From Asterias rubens (taxonomy: Eukaryota; Echinodermata; Asteroidea; Forcipulatida; Asteriidae): DNA of 64,000 nucleotides. A model generated the notes under the pieces. That model worked only from the letters and a program-made list of their open reading frames with translations, ran no database searches and had not been told where the DNA came from. The translations under genes and the position numbers were made by a program. How positions within the stretch are numbered: position 1 is the first letter of the stretch; each line of letters starts with the position of its first letter. The stretch lies in assembly GCF_902459465.1 (NCBI RefSeq), contig NC_047070.1, positions 8,606,554 to 8,670,553 on the forward strand, read 5' to 3'. This document shows positions 24,277 through 33,780 of the stretch, in pieces.

Positions 24277-25868
24277 TCTTTTATAGCACATTTCACAATA
24301 ACCGTATCAATGCGCTGTACATTAGTGCCCTGGTCATAGGGCCAATAACATCCCTTTTTAATGTTTCTCAGCTCCCTTGGGAGTATACAACCCTGAGCTG
24401 CCTGTAAGGTGCTTGTGGCTTTTCATACACAATATCAACCTCTACCCTCGCAGGTACCCATTTATACCCCTGGGTGAAGAGAAGCAGTTATAGTAAAGTA
24501 TCTTGCTCAAGGACACAAGTGTCACGATCGGGATTCGAACCCATACTCCAGTGAATCAGCAGCAGAACTTGAATTCGATGCTCTTAACCGCCCTTAGCCA
24601 TGATACTGGGCCAACGAACTAGTGCAATTGCAGAATGTGATACTGTGATCTAGGCCAACTGAGATCCCAACATAGTTGGGACGCTCAAACTTAAACACTC
24701 CAGTTGGGACCAGTCCAAACTATATTTGGGGCGATTTTTAAGTTGGGGTGGAAAATTCCCATTTCTGCTTCAATCAAGTTAATTATGACATTTGCAGCTC
24801 AAGGCATACTTTTGCCCACGACTCTACACCACAGGAATATCTAAATGAACGTGGTTTAAGTTCGGAAGCTGACCCATTAATCAATTTATAGTTTTAACAT
24901 TTTGAAAAATTAGCTAGCCCAAAGTGGCAGCAATAACGACGCGACAATGACTGAAACCAGCTGATGATGTGTTTTAAGATGTTTGAGCCAATTAACACAC
25001 ATTTCGAGTTTTGGAAGGACATGCAAATGCATGGATTCGTTGGCATGGTGCATCAAATGATATGGAGCTTGATTTTAATTAAATTCTGCTTTAACAGACA
25101 TTCATCATGTATCAATTCACATTGTGATGAATGTGTACTACGAACAACTGTCCCCCTTTATTTATTTTTATTGTTTTATGCGCCTGTAAAACCGTGGGTC
25201 AGGGACAATTTGCACAGCTCAGGGCCTCAGTTATTACAAAATTAAATTCATGTTCAAGGTTTGCTTATTAGAATTTAGATGTAGGAGTAGGCCTGTGTTA
25301 ATTAAAAGATGCATCTGCCACCCTTGAACAACTAGTTTATTAGAAAACAGGTTTTGCATTTCAACATGATTACAAATCAATTATTATTCACATCATCAAC
25401 ATACATGCTGTCACTGTCAACTCAACATCAATCATCAATGTCAAGCCAAAGAAACCTGAATGACTGAACTGAATGATTGATAATGATAAACAAGTAAAGA
25501 CTCTAAATTAAACACGAATATACACACAAGACAAAGCAATCTTTTCGAAAATCAATTGCAGAGCTACTGTTGGGAAATGTGACATTGACGTGTACAAATT
25601 TAAGGCTGAGAAAGTTTGTGGCCAAAAAAGTAAAGTGTGAAATTTACAAAATGATAGTTTAACACGTAAAGTTAATGGTGTGAAATATACTCACAGCGTA
25701 CGCTGTACCGTGTCCGCAGTCATTTCCTGCAAAGAAAAATAAATAACCAAAATAATTACCTCAATTTAATACCGACAGGGTGTGCTCAATTGTGCTTCAA
25801 AAAAGAGAGGAATTTACCTGAGGATAGTTGTACTGCGGGTACTGTTGTGCATTCTGGTACGACTCCAT
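16324..25868 (-). CDS. TIA1: TIA1/TIAR-like RNA-binding protein, N-terminal part (4 exons)
   Basis: Four minus-strand exons join in consistent phase to give 92 residues: 25868-25818, 25726-25695, 21780-21687 and 16422-16324. All introns are GT-AG. The protein begins with the Q/Y-rich leader [18 protein letters not shown] complete RRM1 follows, with RNP2 LYVGNL, the helix [17 protein letters not shown], and RNP1 ending in [10 protein letters not shown], then MNGRKLFDK. In TIA1/TIAR family proteins RRM1 is followed by RRM2, RRM3 and a Q-rich tail. They bind U-rich RNA, regulate splicing and translation, and nucleate stress granules. None of the later exons was found between 1 and 16323, so the gene is partial here. 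The assignment to TIA1/TIAR rests on RRM1 similarity recalled from the family. Start choice: first ATG in exon 1; exon 2 has an in-frame ATG two codons in that could serve as an alternative. Confidence 0.88.
16572..16951 (-). mobile_element. M1 MITE copy C, in TIA1-like intron 3
   Basis: TTAA lies at 16572 and 16948. The element is in reverse orientation, with the TTGTCAAAGACCAG end first. The central palindrome GATTTCGAGACCTCAAATT ... GAGGTCTCGAAATCAA is intact. It sits 150 bp upstream of the acceptor of exon 4. Confidence 0.9.
17410..17979. mobile_element. 570-bp TTAA-flanked inverted-repeat element
   Basis: The left end TTAAAGTCACCTAGAAATAG mirrors the right end CCACTTCCAGGTGACTTTAA. An inner palindrome (about 17545-17800) pairs AGACTTTGCCTGCAATGCG with GCATTACAGGCAAAGTCTG, and CAAGTCGTGAGTTGGTACG with CGTACAAACTCACGACTTG. 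No transposase is encoded. Confidence 0.8.
17980..19085. other. intronic non-coding stretch
   Basis: Part of TIA1-like intron 3. AT-rich with no exon or clear repeat. The short frames at 18293-18475 and 18839-19057 are unrecognised. Confidence 0.4.
19086..19636. mobile_element. 550-bp fold-back element
   Basis: The arms 19086-19290 and about 19430-19636 are inverted copies. GTTTCTGGGGCGGAAAAG pairs with TTTTCCGCCCCAGAAA, TTCTGCGGTGGGTTTTGG with AAACCCACCGCAGAAA, and AATAATGCAGCTCCCAACG with TGTTGGGAGCTGCATTATT. The loop is rich in CpG. No TSD is obvious. Confidence 0.8.
19727..19876 (-). repeat. C-family interspersed repeat
   Basis: Minus-strand copy carrying TTGGTGCCCTTGAAATGCTC, GATAGAAATTTGCAC and TTGCCAAGGAGAAAAATAC on the plus strand, ending near AGGCCCG when read in reverse. 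Confidence 0.7.
19877..20524. other. intronic non-coding stretch
   Basis: Within TIA1-like intron 3. No exon or inverted repeat is seen. Confidence 0.4.
20525..20668. mobile_element. TAGACC-family palindromic MITE
   Basis: TAGACCGTTTCCGCAAATAC at the left pairs with GTATTTGAGATAAGGTCTA at the right. The interior has GAATGAGGTGTATTCTAGC and ATGCACCTCATTCCAAGC. A closely related copy lies at 37833-37984. Confidence 0.75.
21030..21178. mobile_element. palindromic MITE (AATGGGAGACTTT family)
   Basis: CAATGGGAGACTTTTG and CAAAAGTCTCCCATT are the inverted ends. GGTGGCAGCAGACTTACC pairs with GGTAGGTCTGCTGCCACC. Confidence 0.85.
21687..21780 (-). CDS. TIA1: TIA1-like coding exon 3 (RRM1 first half)
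   Basis: Ninety-four bases finish the codon of RNP2 and encode [18 protein letters not shown] and then [13 protein letters not shown]. Acceptor TTCTACAG is at 21781-21788 and donor GTAAGT at 21686-21681. Confidence 0.9.
22091..22284. mobile_element. G-family inverted-repeat element
   Basis: TTCCAATTTCATAAGGCTG at the left and GGCTTTATGAAATTGGGAC at the right. The interior is diverged but has CTAAGCAATTTTTG. Confidence 0.6.
22285..23254. other. intronic non-coding stretch
   Basis: TIA1-like intron 2. No exon with splice signals is found. The frame at 22337-22585 has no recognisable motif. Confidence 0.4.
23255..23619 (-). mobile_element. tRNA-derived SINE, minus strand
   Basis: The head at 23619 reads in reverse GTGTCGTGGCCGAGCGGTTA, a tRNA-Leu/Ser-like A box. 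GTGTCCTTGAGCAAGACACT and a TATATAGCGC-containing tail near 23265 follow. The B box is degraded. The tail sequence recurs alone at 49872-50010. Confidence 0.75.
23620..24225. other. intronic non-coding stretch
   Basis: TIA1-like intron 2. An inverted pair TATTGACTGGCA (23769-23780) and TGCCAGTCAATA (23908-23919) brackets TAGTGTACGTCTATTCCCCC and GGGAGAATAGACGTACACAC, forming another small palindromic element at about 23765-23920. Confidence 0.55.
24226..24608 (-). mobile_element. tRNA-derived SINE with (AAT)n tail, minus strand
   Basis: In reverse it has the tRNA-like head with GGTTCGAATCCCGATCGTGA (B box), GTGTCCTTGAGCAAGATACT, a GGGGTATAAATGGGTACCTG block and a terminal (ATT)n microsatellite at 24226-24271. 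It is the same family as 50744-51096. Confidence 0.85.
24609..25694. other. intronic non-coding stretch
   Basis: TIA1-like intron 2 near exon 2. The paired CCAACATAGTTGGGACG and CCAGTTGGGACC motifs near 24668-24700 are a small repeat. Nothing else is recognised. Confidence 0.4.
25695..25726 (-). CDS. TIA1: TIA1-like coding exon 2 (32 bp)
   Basis: A micro-exon encoding [10 protein letters not shown] and the first two bases of the next codon. The acceptor TTTCTTTGCAG and donor GTGAGT are strong. It completes the strand leading into RNP2. Confidence 0.85.
25818..25868 (-). CDS. TIA1: TIA1-like coding exon 1 (Q/Y-rich leader)
   Basis: ATG at 25868-25866 is preceded by CGCAGCA, a fair initiation context. 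Seventeen codons with six Q and four Y end at donor GTAAAT (25817-25812). Confidence 0.85.
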
Positions 25869-26798
25869 TGCTGCGATGTCGTCGTGGATTACTGTGCGAC
25901 TGCGCAAAGCGAGGCAACGTGGGTAATTTGGCAAGATGGCATCAGCTGGCGGTCGCTGGTTCGCGCGGTATAGTTTAATCGTTGTGTATTAGGAAACAAT
26001 GAGATCGATGACTAGAAACGAGTGCCAGTGAGAGGGTTGCACATGGCGGTGTGTGTGTGTGTATTGTGTGTGCATATAAAAAACGAGAGTTCGAATGTAA
26101 CAACACCGGTCGGTGTCACCGGTGCGGGCGGGCGCAGAGTTTCACCCGCTGGCTTTTGAGTGTTTGGACGGTACGGTTCGATGACCCTATTCCACCATGA
26201 TTCTACACAAAGCCCTTGGTTATTGCTTGACCGTCTACACACACACATCGATTTAGTTTATTACCCATTCAGAAAAGAATAACGGGAGACCGTTTGTAAC
26301 AAAAACATTTCCGTTGTCTTTTCTCGACCCCCATACGGACGTACGTGGACCAAGATAAATGAACCAAGGTCGGGGTCGAGTGAAGGGGGGGGGGGGGGAG
26401 GCGGGTATACGTTGAACTGGTCTTGTGGTCTTTGGCAATGATGGTCGGTTTGACAGAAAAAAAATATTGTGAAGGTTACTCGGTGGTCAAGATTGTAGTA
26501 GTTGTACATGGGAGAAGTTCTGACGAGAAAAGTATAATTGTAAACTGATGAGTAGCCGAAAATAAAGCCAACAGGAAAACGACAAACAATTGAATGTCGC
26601 CCTCTCTTGACAGCCTTTTTGCTTTCAAGTACTTTCGCGTATTATCTTCCTCCGTGATATTTGTACCATTGTACTATGATTTAATTTATTATCCAAACCA
26701 ACATCGGACGAAAATTCACGGTAGGTCTTCATGTGCGAGACGCTAACAAAAAGTAAACACCCCCCCCCCCCCCCCCCCAAGTGGACGGCAAACTCTAT
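25869..26798. other. 5' flank of the TIA1-like gene
   Basis: Probable 5' UTR and promoter, GC-richer than average near 25880-25970. It holds a (GT)n stretch at 26050-26072, a G run near 26386-26398 and a C run of about 20 at 26759-26778. No TATA box is seen. Confidence 0.45.
26759..26778 (+). repeat. poly-C tract
   Basis: About twenty consecutive C, directly before the palindromic element at 26799. Homopolymer length in an assembly may be unreliable. Confidence 0.85.
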
Positions 26799-26950
26799 GG
26801 GTGCGTTCGTTTAGCTTCCCTGGGTCGACCCCGGTGTGTGGCGGGGTTTTTGTCCAGGACGAACGTGGGTAATTATCTGCACACGTTCGTCCTGGGGAAA
26901 AAAACTGCCACACACCGGGGTCGACCCAGGGAAGCTAAACGAACGCACCC
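26799..26950. mobile_element. GGGTGCGTTCG-family palindromic MITE
   Basis: GGGTGCGTTCGTTTAGCTTC and its inverse GAAGCTAAACGAACGCACCC are exact ends. The arms run through GGGTCGACCCCGGTGTGTGG and CCAGGACGAACGTG. A second member is at 44350-44599. Confidence 0.9.
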
Positions 26951-28039
26951 AATAATGATTGTCAAACCGAAGAGTACGTATCGAGCACGCTTTAATCTTT
27001 CGTACACTGACACACAAGCCATGGTACAAACTTCTCCTGATGGCGCCCTCTTTTGAATCATCATTCCTCATGTCCATGTTTTTCCCAATGGGAAGGGGGG
27101 GGGGGGGGTTACCGTGGTTTATTCTAGCTCTTACTCGGGGTACCAACGCGTGAGGACTACGACATAGGCTCCTCGTGCCTTGTTATAGACATTGGTCACA
27201 AAACATACAAAACTGAACTATCTCATGTTGTTAAAATAAGTTTCTATAAAAGTGCTAGGAAATAGTATAGGAAATAGTATAGGGCCTTTTATTGAAAGCG
27301 GGAAGTGCTTGTACAGGATGGAAGAAATCCGCTCCTCGTGGGTGGGTGGGGCGGGCTTGAACCTTCTAGTCTTCTCTTCAGACGTGCATCGACAAGCTTT
27401 CCATGTAAGGGAATGCTTCCTGGTCTACCTTGCCCCTTTAATCTCGAAGTCTCCGCCGCCTACTCACTCGCACGCAACACTCGGCCTCGACGTTGTCCCC
27501 CATCTCACTCAGTAGACTTGGTTCCAAGTCTGCGATCGTGGTTTTGATAGCCAATACATTATTGCCTGAAATATCGCCCTCCTGTAGATAACCCCAGTCA
27601 TTAGCCTTACGATCACAGTTGGGGCGCATTATAAGATATTTTGTGCGTTTTTGTGTGTGGCTGATGCGGAGGAATAACCGCGATCTCAGACTTGAAATCA
27701 AGTCTGATCAGTCAGTTACTTCCCATCATCGTACTGGCTATCATTTTGTTCTAGTCTTTCATACCAGGATGGCAAAACATTGACAGCAGGGATCTGCATC
27801 AAGAGTTTTTTTTTACAAACGTTGGGTTGACTGAATTTTTTATTGCTAAACATGCGGTTGCAATTCTGCATTATTTATAGTACACAGAAGATTATTAAAG
27901 GTAGAATCATAGAATGTTTTACGAAGAGGCTTTCCTCCCATTCCAGAGCCAAAAAATATCAATTCAGCCTAAATGTATCAACTCCTAAGTTGAAGCAGAG
28001 CCCAAAAGGTTGTGAAGCGTTGTTGTAATTACCAGTCGA
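26951..28039. other. intergenic stretch
   Basis: It holds a G run near 27097-27110, a GGAAATAGTATAGG direct duplication (27258-27282) and the element at 27514-27705. No exon is seen. Confidence 0.4.
27514..27705. mobile_element. AGACTTG-family inverted-repeat element
   Basis: AGACTTGGTTCCAAGTCTGC and GATCTCAGACTTGAAATCAA (then GTCT) are inverted ends of about 28 bp. A related element is at 45298-45475. Confidence 0.7.
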
Positions 28040-28422
28040 TTAAAGACACTGGACACTATTGGTTATTGTCAAAGACTAGTCTTCACAGTTGGTGTATCTC
28101 AACATATGCATAAAATAACAAAGCTGTGAAAACTTGAGCTCAATCGGTCGTCAAAGTTGCGAGATAATAATGAAGGAAAAACACCCTTGTCACACGAAGT
28201 TTTGTGTGCTTTCAGATGCTTGATTTCGAGACCTCAAATTGTAAATCTGAGGTCTCTAAATCAAATTCTTTGAAAAAAAAATTCTTTCTCGAAAACTACG
28301 TCACTTCAGAGGGAGCTGTTTCTCACAATATTTCTATCAACATCTCCCCATTATTCGTTACAAAGAAAGTTTTATGCTATTCATTATTTTGAGTAATAAC
28401 CAATGGTGTCCACTGCCTTTAA
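28040..28422 (-). mobile_element. M1 MITE copy D
   Basis: TTAA lies at 28040 and 28419. It is in reverse orientation with the type-2 end first, and the central palindrome is retained. Confidence 0.9.
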
Positions 28423-28823
28423 TTGTAGAAAAAAAGTTCTCATTCAAAAGATTTTGAGTGGCTATAAATTATGATAATCAGCTTGGCGCATGAGTTTATG
28501 CCTATTTAGTGCAGTTGACTTCTGCACAAACACAACAACGAAAGTGCTACATTTAGTTGTTCAGACGTAGGTCTACTACTACATACATGGGTAGCCTTGC
28601 GATTTAATTTGATAGTTATGATTGGAAATTGTGTATACGGTGTTCCACGTATATACTGACATTCGTGCGGCGACCGTGCGTCCTTTGTTAAAGATTGGCA
28701 GTTTTTAAATAATTATTCTTAATCCAAGAGCAATAGCTTAATTGAATGATAGCAATATTCCTATCATTAAGAAAACAACATACACAGTGATAAGGTTCGA
28801 CCCAGCTAACTAAGAGTAGCCGC

Positions 28824-29195
28824 TTAAAGGCACGTATGGACACGCTTGGTAAGTCAAAGACCAATATTCTCTCATCATGTTGGTGTATCTCAACACATGC
28901 AAAAAATACCAAGCCTGTGAAAGTTTGGGCTCAATATTGGTCATCGAAGTTGCAAGACAGTTATGAAAGAAAAACACCCTTGTTGTACAAATTTGTGTGC
29001 GCTCAGGTTTAGAAATAAACGGCTTCAGCTGAAGTCTTATTTTAGTGAGAAAGTATACCTCTTTCTCAAAAACTATACGTTACTTCAGAGGGAGTCGTTT
29101 CTCACAATGTGATCAACAGCTCTCCGTTGCTCAATACCAATTAAGTTTGTATGCTTGTTTATTGAGTTATTACTAATAGTGTCCAGTGCCTTTAA
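28824..29195 (-). mobile_element. M1 MITE copy E, diverged, upstream of the sHSP gene
   Basis: TTAA lies at 28824 and 29192. The ends are degraded (AGGCACGTATGGACACGCTT) and the central palindrome is largely lost, which indicates an old insertion. It ends about 245 bp before the TATA-like box of the sHSP gene. Confidence 0.8.
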
Positions 29196-29438
29196 ACGCA
29201 GACGTGCCATTGGACACGACGTCAGTATACGCCCCGCATACATCAGAACATGTTGGAATGTGATTCCCTCTTCCATTGACTAAACACCGAGCAGACTTTG
29301 ACTGAATGGAGTCAAGAGCCACGAGTCAGCATTATTATTATTATTTTCTCCATCTGCATTTCCCCTCTCGACGGTCTGGTATTTGTAGGGGCTGGGCATC
29401 GCAAGAGTATTGCATTTCGACATTTCTCTCTCTGCTGG

Positions 29439-29446
29439 TTATAAAT
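29439..29446 (+). promoter_or_regulatory. TATA-like box of the sHSP gene
   Basis: TTATAAAT in the setting CTGGTTATAAATCCGCGGG, 430 bp before the ATG. If used, the mRNA would start near 29470 with a long leader containing several upstream ATGs. No canonical heat-shock element array is visible nearby. Confidence 0.4.
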
Positions 29447-29872
29447 CCGCGGGAGGTTGAGTAGTCACGCGGAGCTGCCAAGTGATTTCTAATACAGAGG
29501 ACTTCTTAGCAACATCGGGCGGGGCAAGACGGGAGCACATACCGCGGGGTCTGGTGTTTGATTACCGGGCTGCTGACTTTTTGAAGTTTGATAAAAGCAG
29601 TTGCATCCCTCCTCCTCCGCACTGCATACTTAACGTTCACATCAAGAGATGGTGTAGACAGTGACGCAAATCATCGCAGTAATGCTCCTATGAGATTTTT
29701 GAGTGTGCCGTGCTTGCTGTGTACCAGTCGTATAGGCCTATGTGGAGATGCAACACACTACGAGCCTCATCATCAACACAGGAACGTACACACTGATTTA
29801 GTTCTGGATACATGCTGTAGCTTTTGACAGTAGCTGTCGTCGAAACACCAAAGGGGCAAATCTAGTGCAGCC

Positions 29873-30670
29873 ATGGCTGGAATGAACATTGAGATCAAGA
29901 TTCCTTTATCCCATCCCCGTGTTGAGTACAGTATTTCGGGCGGTGGTGACAGAGCTTCGATTCCCATTATTGTCTCATCTAATTTACCCGTCTCTGCTTC
30001 GCACCAGCAACCGATGATCAAACGGCAGATTTACTCCAGCACCGCTGGCCCACAACAGACCACCGTGACATCAGCGACCCAGCGGACATCATCTGGCCGC
30101 CGTGTGGAGGTGAACGTCCAGCCCACTGCACCGACCACACCCACCCTATACCAAGGCTACTATGTGACATCACCGGTGACGGTCAGCAACTCGTCGCCCT
30201 TCGAGTCGCAGGTGCAAAAACCGGTCATCACGACGAAGCTCGTGAGCCCACCACCGCTGGAAGCACCGGAGCCGGCCCGCCAGAGTAGCCGGGTCGAATG
30301 TGACGAGCATCGGTTCATGGTGACCCTGGATGTGAGCCAGTATCGTCCGGAGGATATTGAAGTCAAAGTGAAGGACAACAAGTTGACTGTGCACGCCGAG
30401 CAGAGAGAGGGCAACACGGCCTCGGGATACGTCCAACGTGAGTACTACCGTCAGTACACACTGCCCGAGGATGTCGACATCAGCCTCGTCAAGTGCTCGC
30501 TCTCTGAAAGCAGAGTGCTGACCGTGGAGGTACCCCGAGTGCCAGCCGAGAGCAACCGGGAAAGATTTATCCCAATCACCATCGATGGAAGCAAAATGTC
30601 CCCGGGAGGTGGAAAGCGTACGTACTTTGTTGAGGAGATGACGAGTGACGCAGACTCGTATCGAAAATGA
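29873..30670 (+). CDS. small heat-shock protein, alpha-crystallin domain
   Basis: An uninterrupted 265-codon frame; the start GCAGCCATGG has a strong Kozak context. Residues 1-142 form an S/T/P-rich N-terminal region. An alpha-crystallin domain spans about 143-222, with RFMVTLDVSQYRPEDIEVKV, the DNKLTVHAEQ strand, YVQREYYRQYTLPEDVDI and the closing VLTVEVPR. An IxI motif, RFIPITI (231-237), follows, then a tail with GGGKRTYFVEEM. Family knowledge: such proteins are ATP-independent holdase chaperones in the cytosol or nucleus. They assemble into dimers through the domain and oligomers through the N-terminus and IxI motif. At 265 residues it is longer than the roughly 170-210 typical of vertebrate HSPB1/CRYAB, because of the N-terminal region. 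It has no intron. Orthology to a named HSPB member is not resolved. Confidence 0.93.
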   Translation: MAGMNIEIKIPLSHPRVEYSISGGGDRASIPIIVSSNLPVSASHQQPMIKRQIYSSTAGPQQTTVTSATQRTSSGRRVEVNVQPTAPTTPTLYQGYYVTSPVTVSNSSPFESQVQKPVITTKLVSPPPLEAPEPARQSSRVECDEHRFMVTLDVSQYRPEDIEVKVKDNKLTVHAEQREGNTASGYVQREYYRQYTLPEDVDISLVKCSLSESRVLTVEVPRVPAESNRERFIPITIDGSKMSPGGGKRTYFVEEMTSDADSYRK

Positions 30671-32095
30671 AAAAAGGATTAATTTGGAATCTTAGGCAAC
30701 TACTGTGCAGGCAATGAATCAGAATGTAAGCGTGAAACTTTTTGTTTGTTTTTGTAACTATAAAATACTTTACAGGGTTCAAAAACCAGTTGCCAATCGC
30801 AATAGACCGAGAAGTGTGCGCGTATCCGTGACATTTTGGGGACTACTTTGATCACAGGGCACGATTTCACAAAGCACTAAAGATTAATGATCACCATTTG
30901 AATTTTGACATCAAACTTTGCTTAACAATTATTCAGAATGATTCACAGTATCATAATCTTAACTCTTTATGAAAAATCGGCTACAGGTTCACTGCTTCGA
31001 CGCATGAATGATACAAACTTGCACTCTTCGGGTCCCGATGTTCAAACTATGCGCGAGACTTCCAGTCTATTGCGCCAACATCTTTATCAAACATTATGGC
31101 CATATATTACGAGATTTTTAAACTCACAATGAGGGAAATTTAGAACCAGTTAACAAAAACTAAAGGTTGTTATAAATAATACAATTATGTTAATGGAGTC
31201 ACATCTCTTTTCAGTCCAGTGCATAATGCCGCCATATTATGTGAACATAACGAACTATACAATCTAAACTGTATAGGCCTACACAGACTTAAGCCTGGAA
31301 ACGCAACCTAAATACGTCATTGAGATATTTGTAGCGTGAATTTGTACATGTCACATTTCTAACATGATCCAAACCCTCAATGCGCAAGATGGGAACTCGA
31401 CACCGAGACAAAAATGCCGGCCAGCAATACCACCAACCCGTAATGGAATGGCATGCTGACCATCAGTGCGGTCCTTAAGCACACAGTCAACCGACTCTCA
31501 ACCCCTCATCTCCAACTGTCAAATCATCCCGGTCGTGAAATTCCCGTAAAAGTTCATCATTACGGAGGGCCAACAAGCACGCGGTGCTCGAACTGAATAC
31601 GCAATTATTCTAGCCGTGAATGAAGAATGTGGATCTCGTCGTGGAATATTTACTCTGTAAGCTTATACAGTGCTTCAGATAACATAGCCAACTAGATCAT
31701 GGAATGAGTTTTGTGATGGAAGAGCAACACATGTAGCTCCACTTAAAGCACGTGGAAGAGTCGATACTTCATGAGTTAAGTTTTGTGTACATACACTAAA
31801 GAGGTAGAATGTGTTTCTGTGTGCCCATCCGGCACATTAAAGTAAAGGCGTTTCAATTGACTTCGTCTAAAATAATAATTTCCGTTTCGTGAGGCAAAGC
31901 GAGTGTCACAGATCCATGAACAAAAACGAGCATGCACCTTTTGAAAGGGGATAAATTAAACCCTCGAAAATAAAGCCATCTTTACTTTCAATTCATGACA
32001 AGGGACACATGACTGGTAGCGCATGGTTTGGCTCTTGCGATACCATAAACAAATTCGCATAACATTATGGAAGGTGTCAATCAGTGACTGTGATT
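30671..32095. other. 3' flank of the sHSP gene, non-coding
   Basis: An ATTAAA at 31837 is one possible polyadenylation signal. ACGATTTCACAAAGCACTAA at 30861-30880 is an isolated end of the GATTTCACAAAG family. No exon is seen. Confidence 0.4.
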
Positions 32096-32280
32096 TGGGC
32101 TCAATAGAACTGCTTAAACATAAATTACTGTTTAACAAATGTCTGCTTAGCAGAAATGAGCAGGATACCAGTCACAATTTGTATACGTTTGAAATGGTAA
32201 TTTAACTGGTAACCTTATTCTGGTAAGCATTAACATTTTTATGCTGAGCTACCTTTCGTGTTTACGATGAAATTGGGCCC
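32096..32280. mobile_element. G-family inverted-repeat element
   Basis: GGGCTCAATAGAACTGCTTA at the left and GATGAAATTGGGCCC at the right. The interior has GCTTAGCAGAAATGAGCAGG and AACTGGTAACCTTATTCTGG. Confidence 0.7.
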
Positions 32281-32718
32281 AGATCTTACAAAATGAGAAT
32301 TAGTCACTGTAATGTTCAACACACGGCCATTACATTGGAATGCGATGTGAAGTTTTGTAGAGTACGACACAATAGAAAGTTCTTTCGTTGAAATGATTAG
32401 ATAGTAATTCCTTCCTACTTGTGTTATTATTCCTCAGTTAAAATGTTCATCAAACATAACTAGATTTGGGCTTGGGCTCACGCTAGGGCTCCGTCTGTCT
32501 GATTGAAGTCCCGTAGGAAAGCGCGAGTTTTCTAAATAACTTACGGAGCCTAAAACCAACTCAAGCCCAAGCTATGGTTTCGAAAATCTCCCAGGCTACA
32601 GTGTGGTCGTTGTGGTAAGGTTGGCTGTATACTGTTCCCTGTACTGACTGTCGTACTGCTAAAGAGCCATACTTTTAACTCCCATACTTCACATGCGCAT
32701 TTGATCCACAGTGATACC

Positions 32719-32875
32719 GGGATGGATTTCACAAAGAGTTAGGACTAGTCTTATCTCGAGTTAAGACCAGTTACTAGTCCTAACTTAGGACTATCCATGC
32801 AATTTGTATATCTTCTAGGACTATAGTCCTAAGTTATGACTAGTCTTTGACTAACTCTTTGTGAAATCGACCCCA
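32719..32875. mobile_element. GATTTCACAAAG-family palindromic MITE
   Basis: The ends GGGATGGATTTCACAAAG and CTTTGTGAAATCGACCCC are inverted. The interior is made of TAGGACTAGTC and AGTCCTAACTTAGGAC blocks. Confidence 0.8.
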
Positions 32876-33602
32876 GGTCTACTAGTATTGGGGGACTGGG
32901 CTGACGTTTCGACCCTAGCAGAGTCAAAGAGTCTTTCTCAAGAAAGACTCTGCTTCAAGGGTTGAAATGTCAGGTCATTAACCCTTTCTTTGCATTGATA
33001 CCAAAGGTGTATTGATGGGTTTAAGCAGTTTACAGAACTTAATTCTATTTCCTCTAGCCTATATTCGGTTAAGAATGTTGTGCTCATGGCCCATTAGAAA
33101 TCCTAGCTTCGTGCACCGAATTCCAAAACATGTCGGTGGGCAGCAGAGACGAAGCCGAAGTTTCGAGAAGACATTATGTCGGTCAAGCAATTTGCAAAAT
33201 TAGCCACGGCACGGTGGTGAAAGGCACTGGTTATGCTATGGACAGAAAGAGTGGTATTCCATGGGTCAAAACTCAATAGGTTTATCACTGAATCAAAGAG
33301 AAGTTGTTATACTGTTCAAGGGGCGAGGTTTAATGAAAGTAAAGTGTGCTATTCTTGTTACCATGTGCTCGATTTCAAAAAGAGATTGAGTGATCTGAGT
33401 AGCTACTAAATCTTAATTGCTACATCTAAGCAAGACGTGATGGAGCAATACACATTACATGTGATACTGCGACTCATGTTCATTGAAACTTGGTGCTTTG
33501 TCAGAGAATCAAATCACCACACAGTGATGCGGGGCCATGTAATGACGATGATGGTAATGATGATGATTATGATGGTTGTTGTGCTTTGTGAAATCGAGCC
33601 CC

Positions 33603-33780
33603 TGGCCCAATTTCATAGAGCTGCTTAAGCACAAAAAGTAGCTGAGCACAAAATCATTATGCTTACCAGAAAAGGGTTGCCAGCCAAACTACCATGTCAC
33701 ATGTACAATTTGTGGCTGGTGTCCTGCTCATTTCTGCTCATTTCTGTGAGCTAAAGCAAAAGTTATTTGCATAAAATAAT
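33603..33780 (+). mobile_element. G-family element, right end missing
   Basis: It starts GGCCCAATTTCATAGAGCTG with CTTAAGCACAAAAAGTAGC, GCCAGCCAAACTACCATGTC and a CCTGCTCATTTCTGCTC block. The mirrored terminus is not found. Confidence 0.7.

Noticed and set aside
24070-24407. Poly-Tyr/poly-Asn proteins
   Set aside because: Product of the (AAT)n SINE tail.
26781-27153. Several overlapping long frames on both strands
   Set aside because: They mirror each other because the sequence is a palindromic MITE.
29247-29275. AGAAC and GGAAT words resembling a heat-shock element
   Set aside because: Only two same-direction GAA units five bases apart; no alternating GAA/TTC triplet.
29773-30436. Minus-strand frames opposite the sHSP gene
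   Set aside because: Shadows of a GC-richer coding sequence; no domain is seen.
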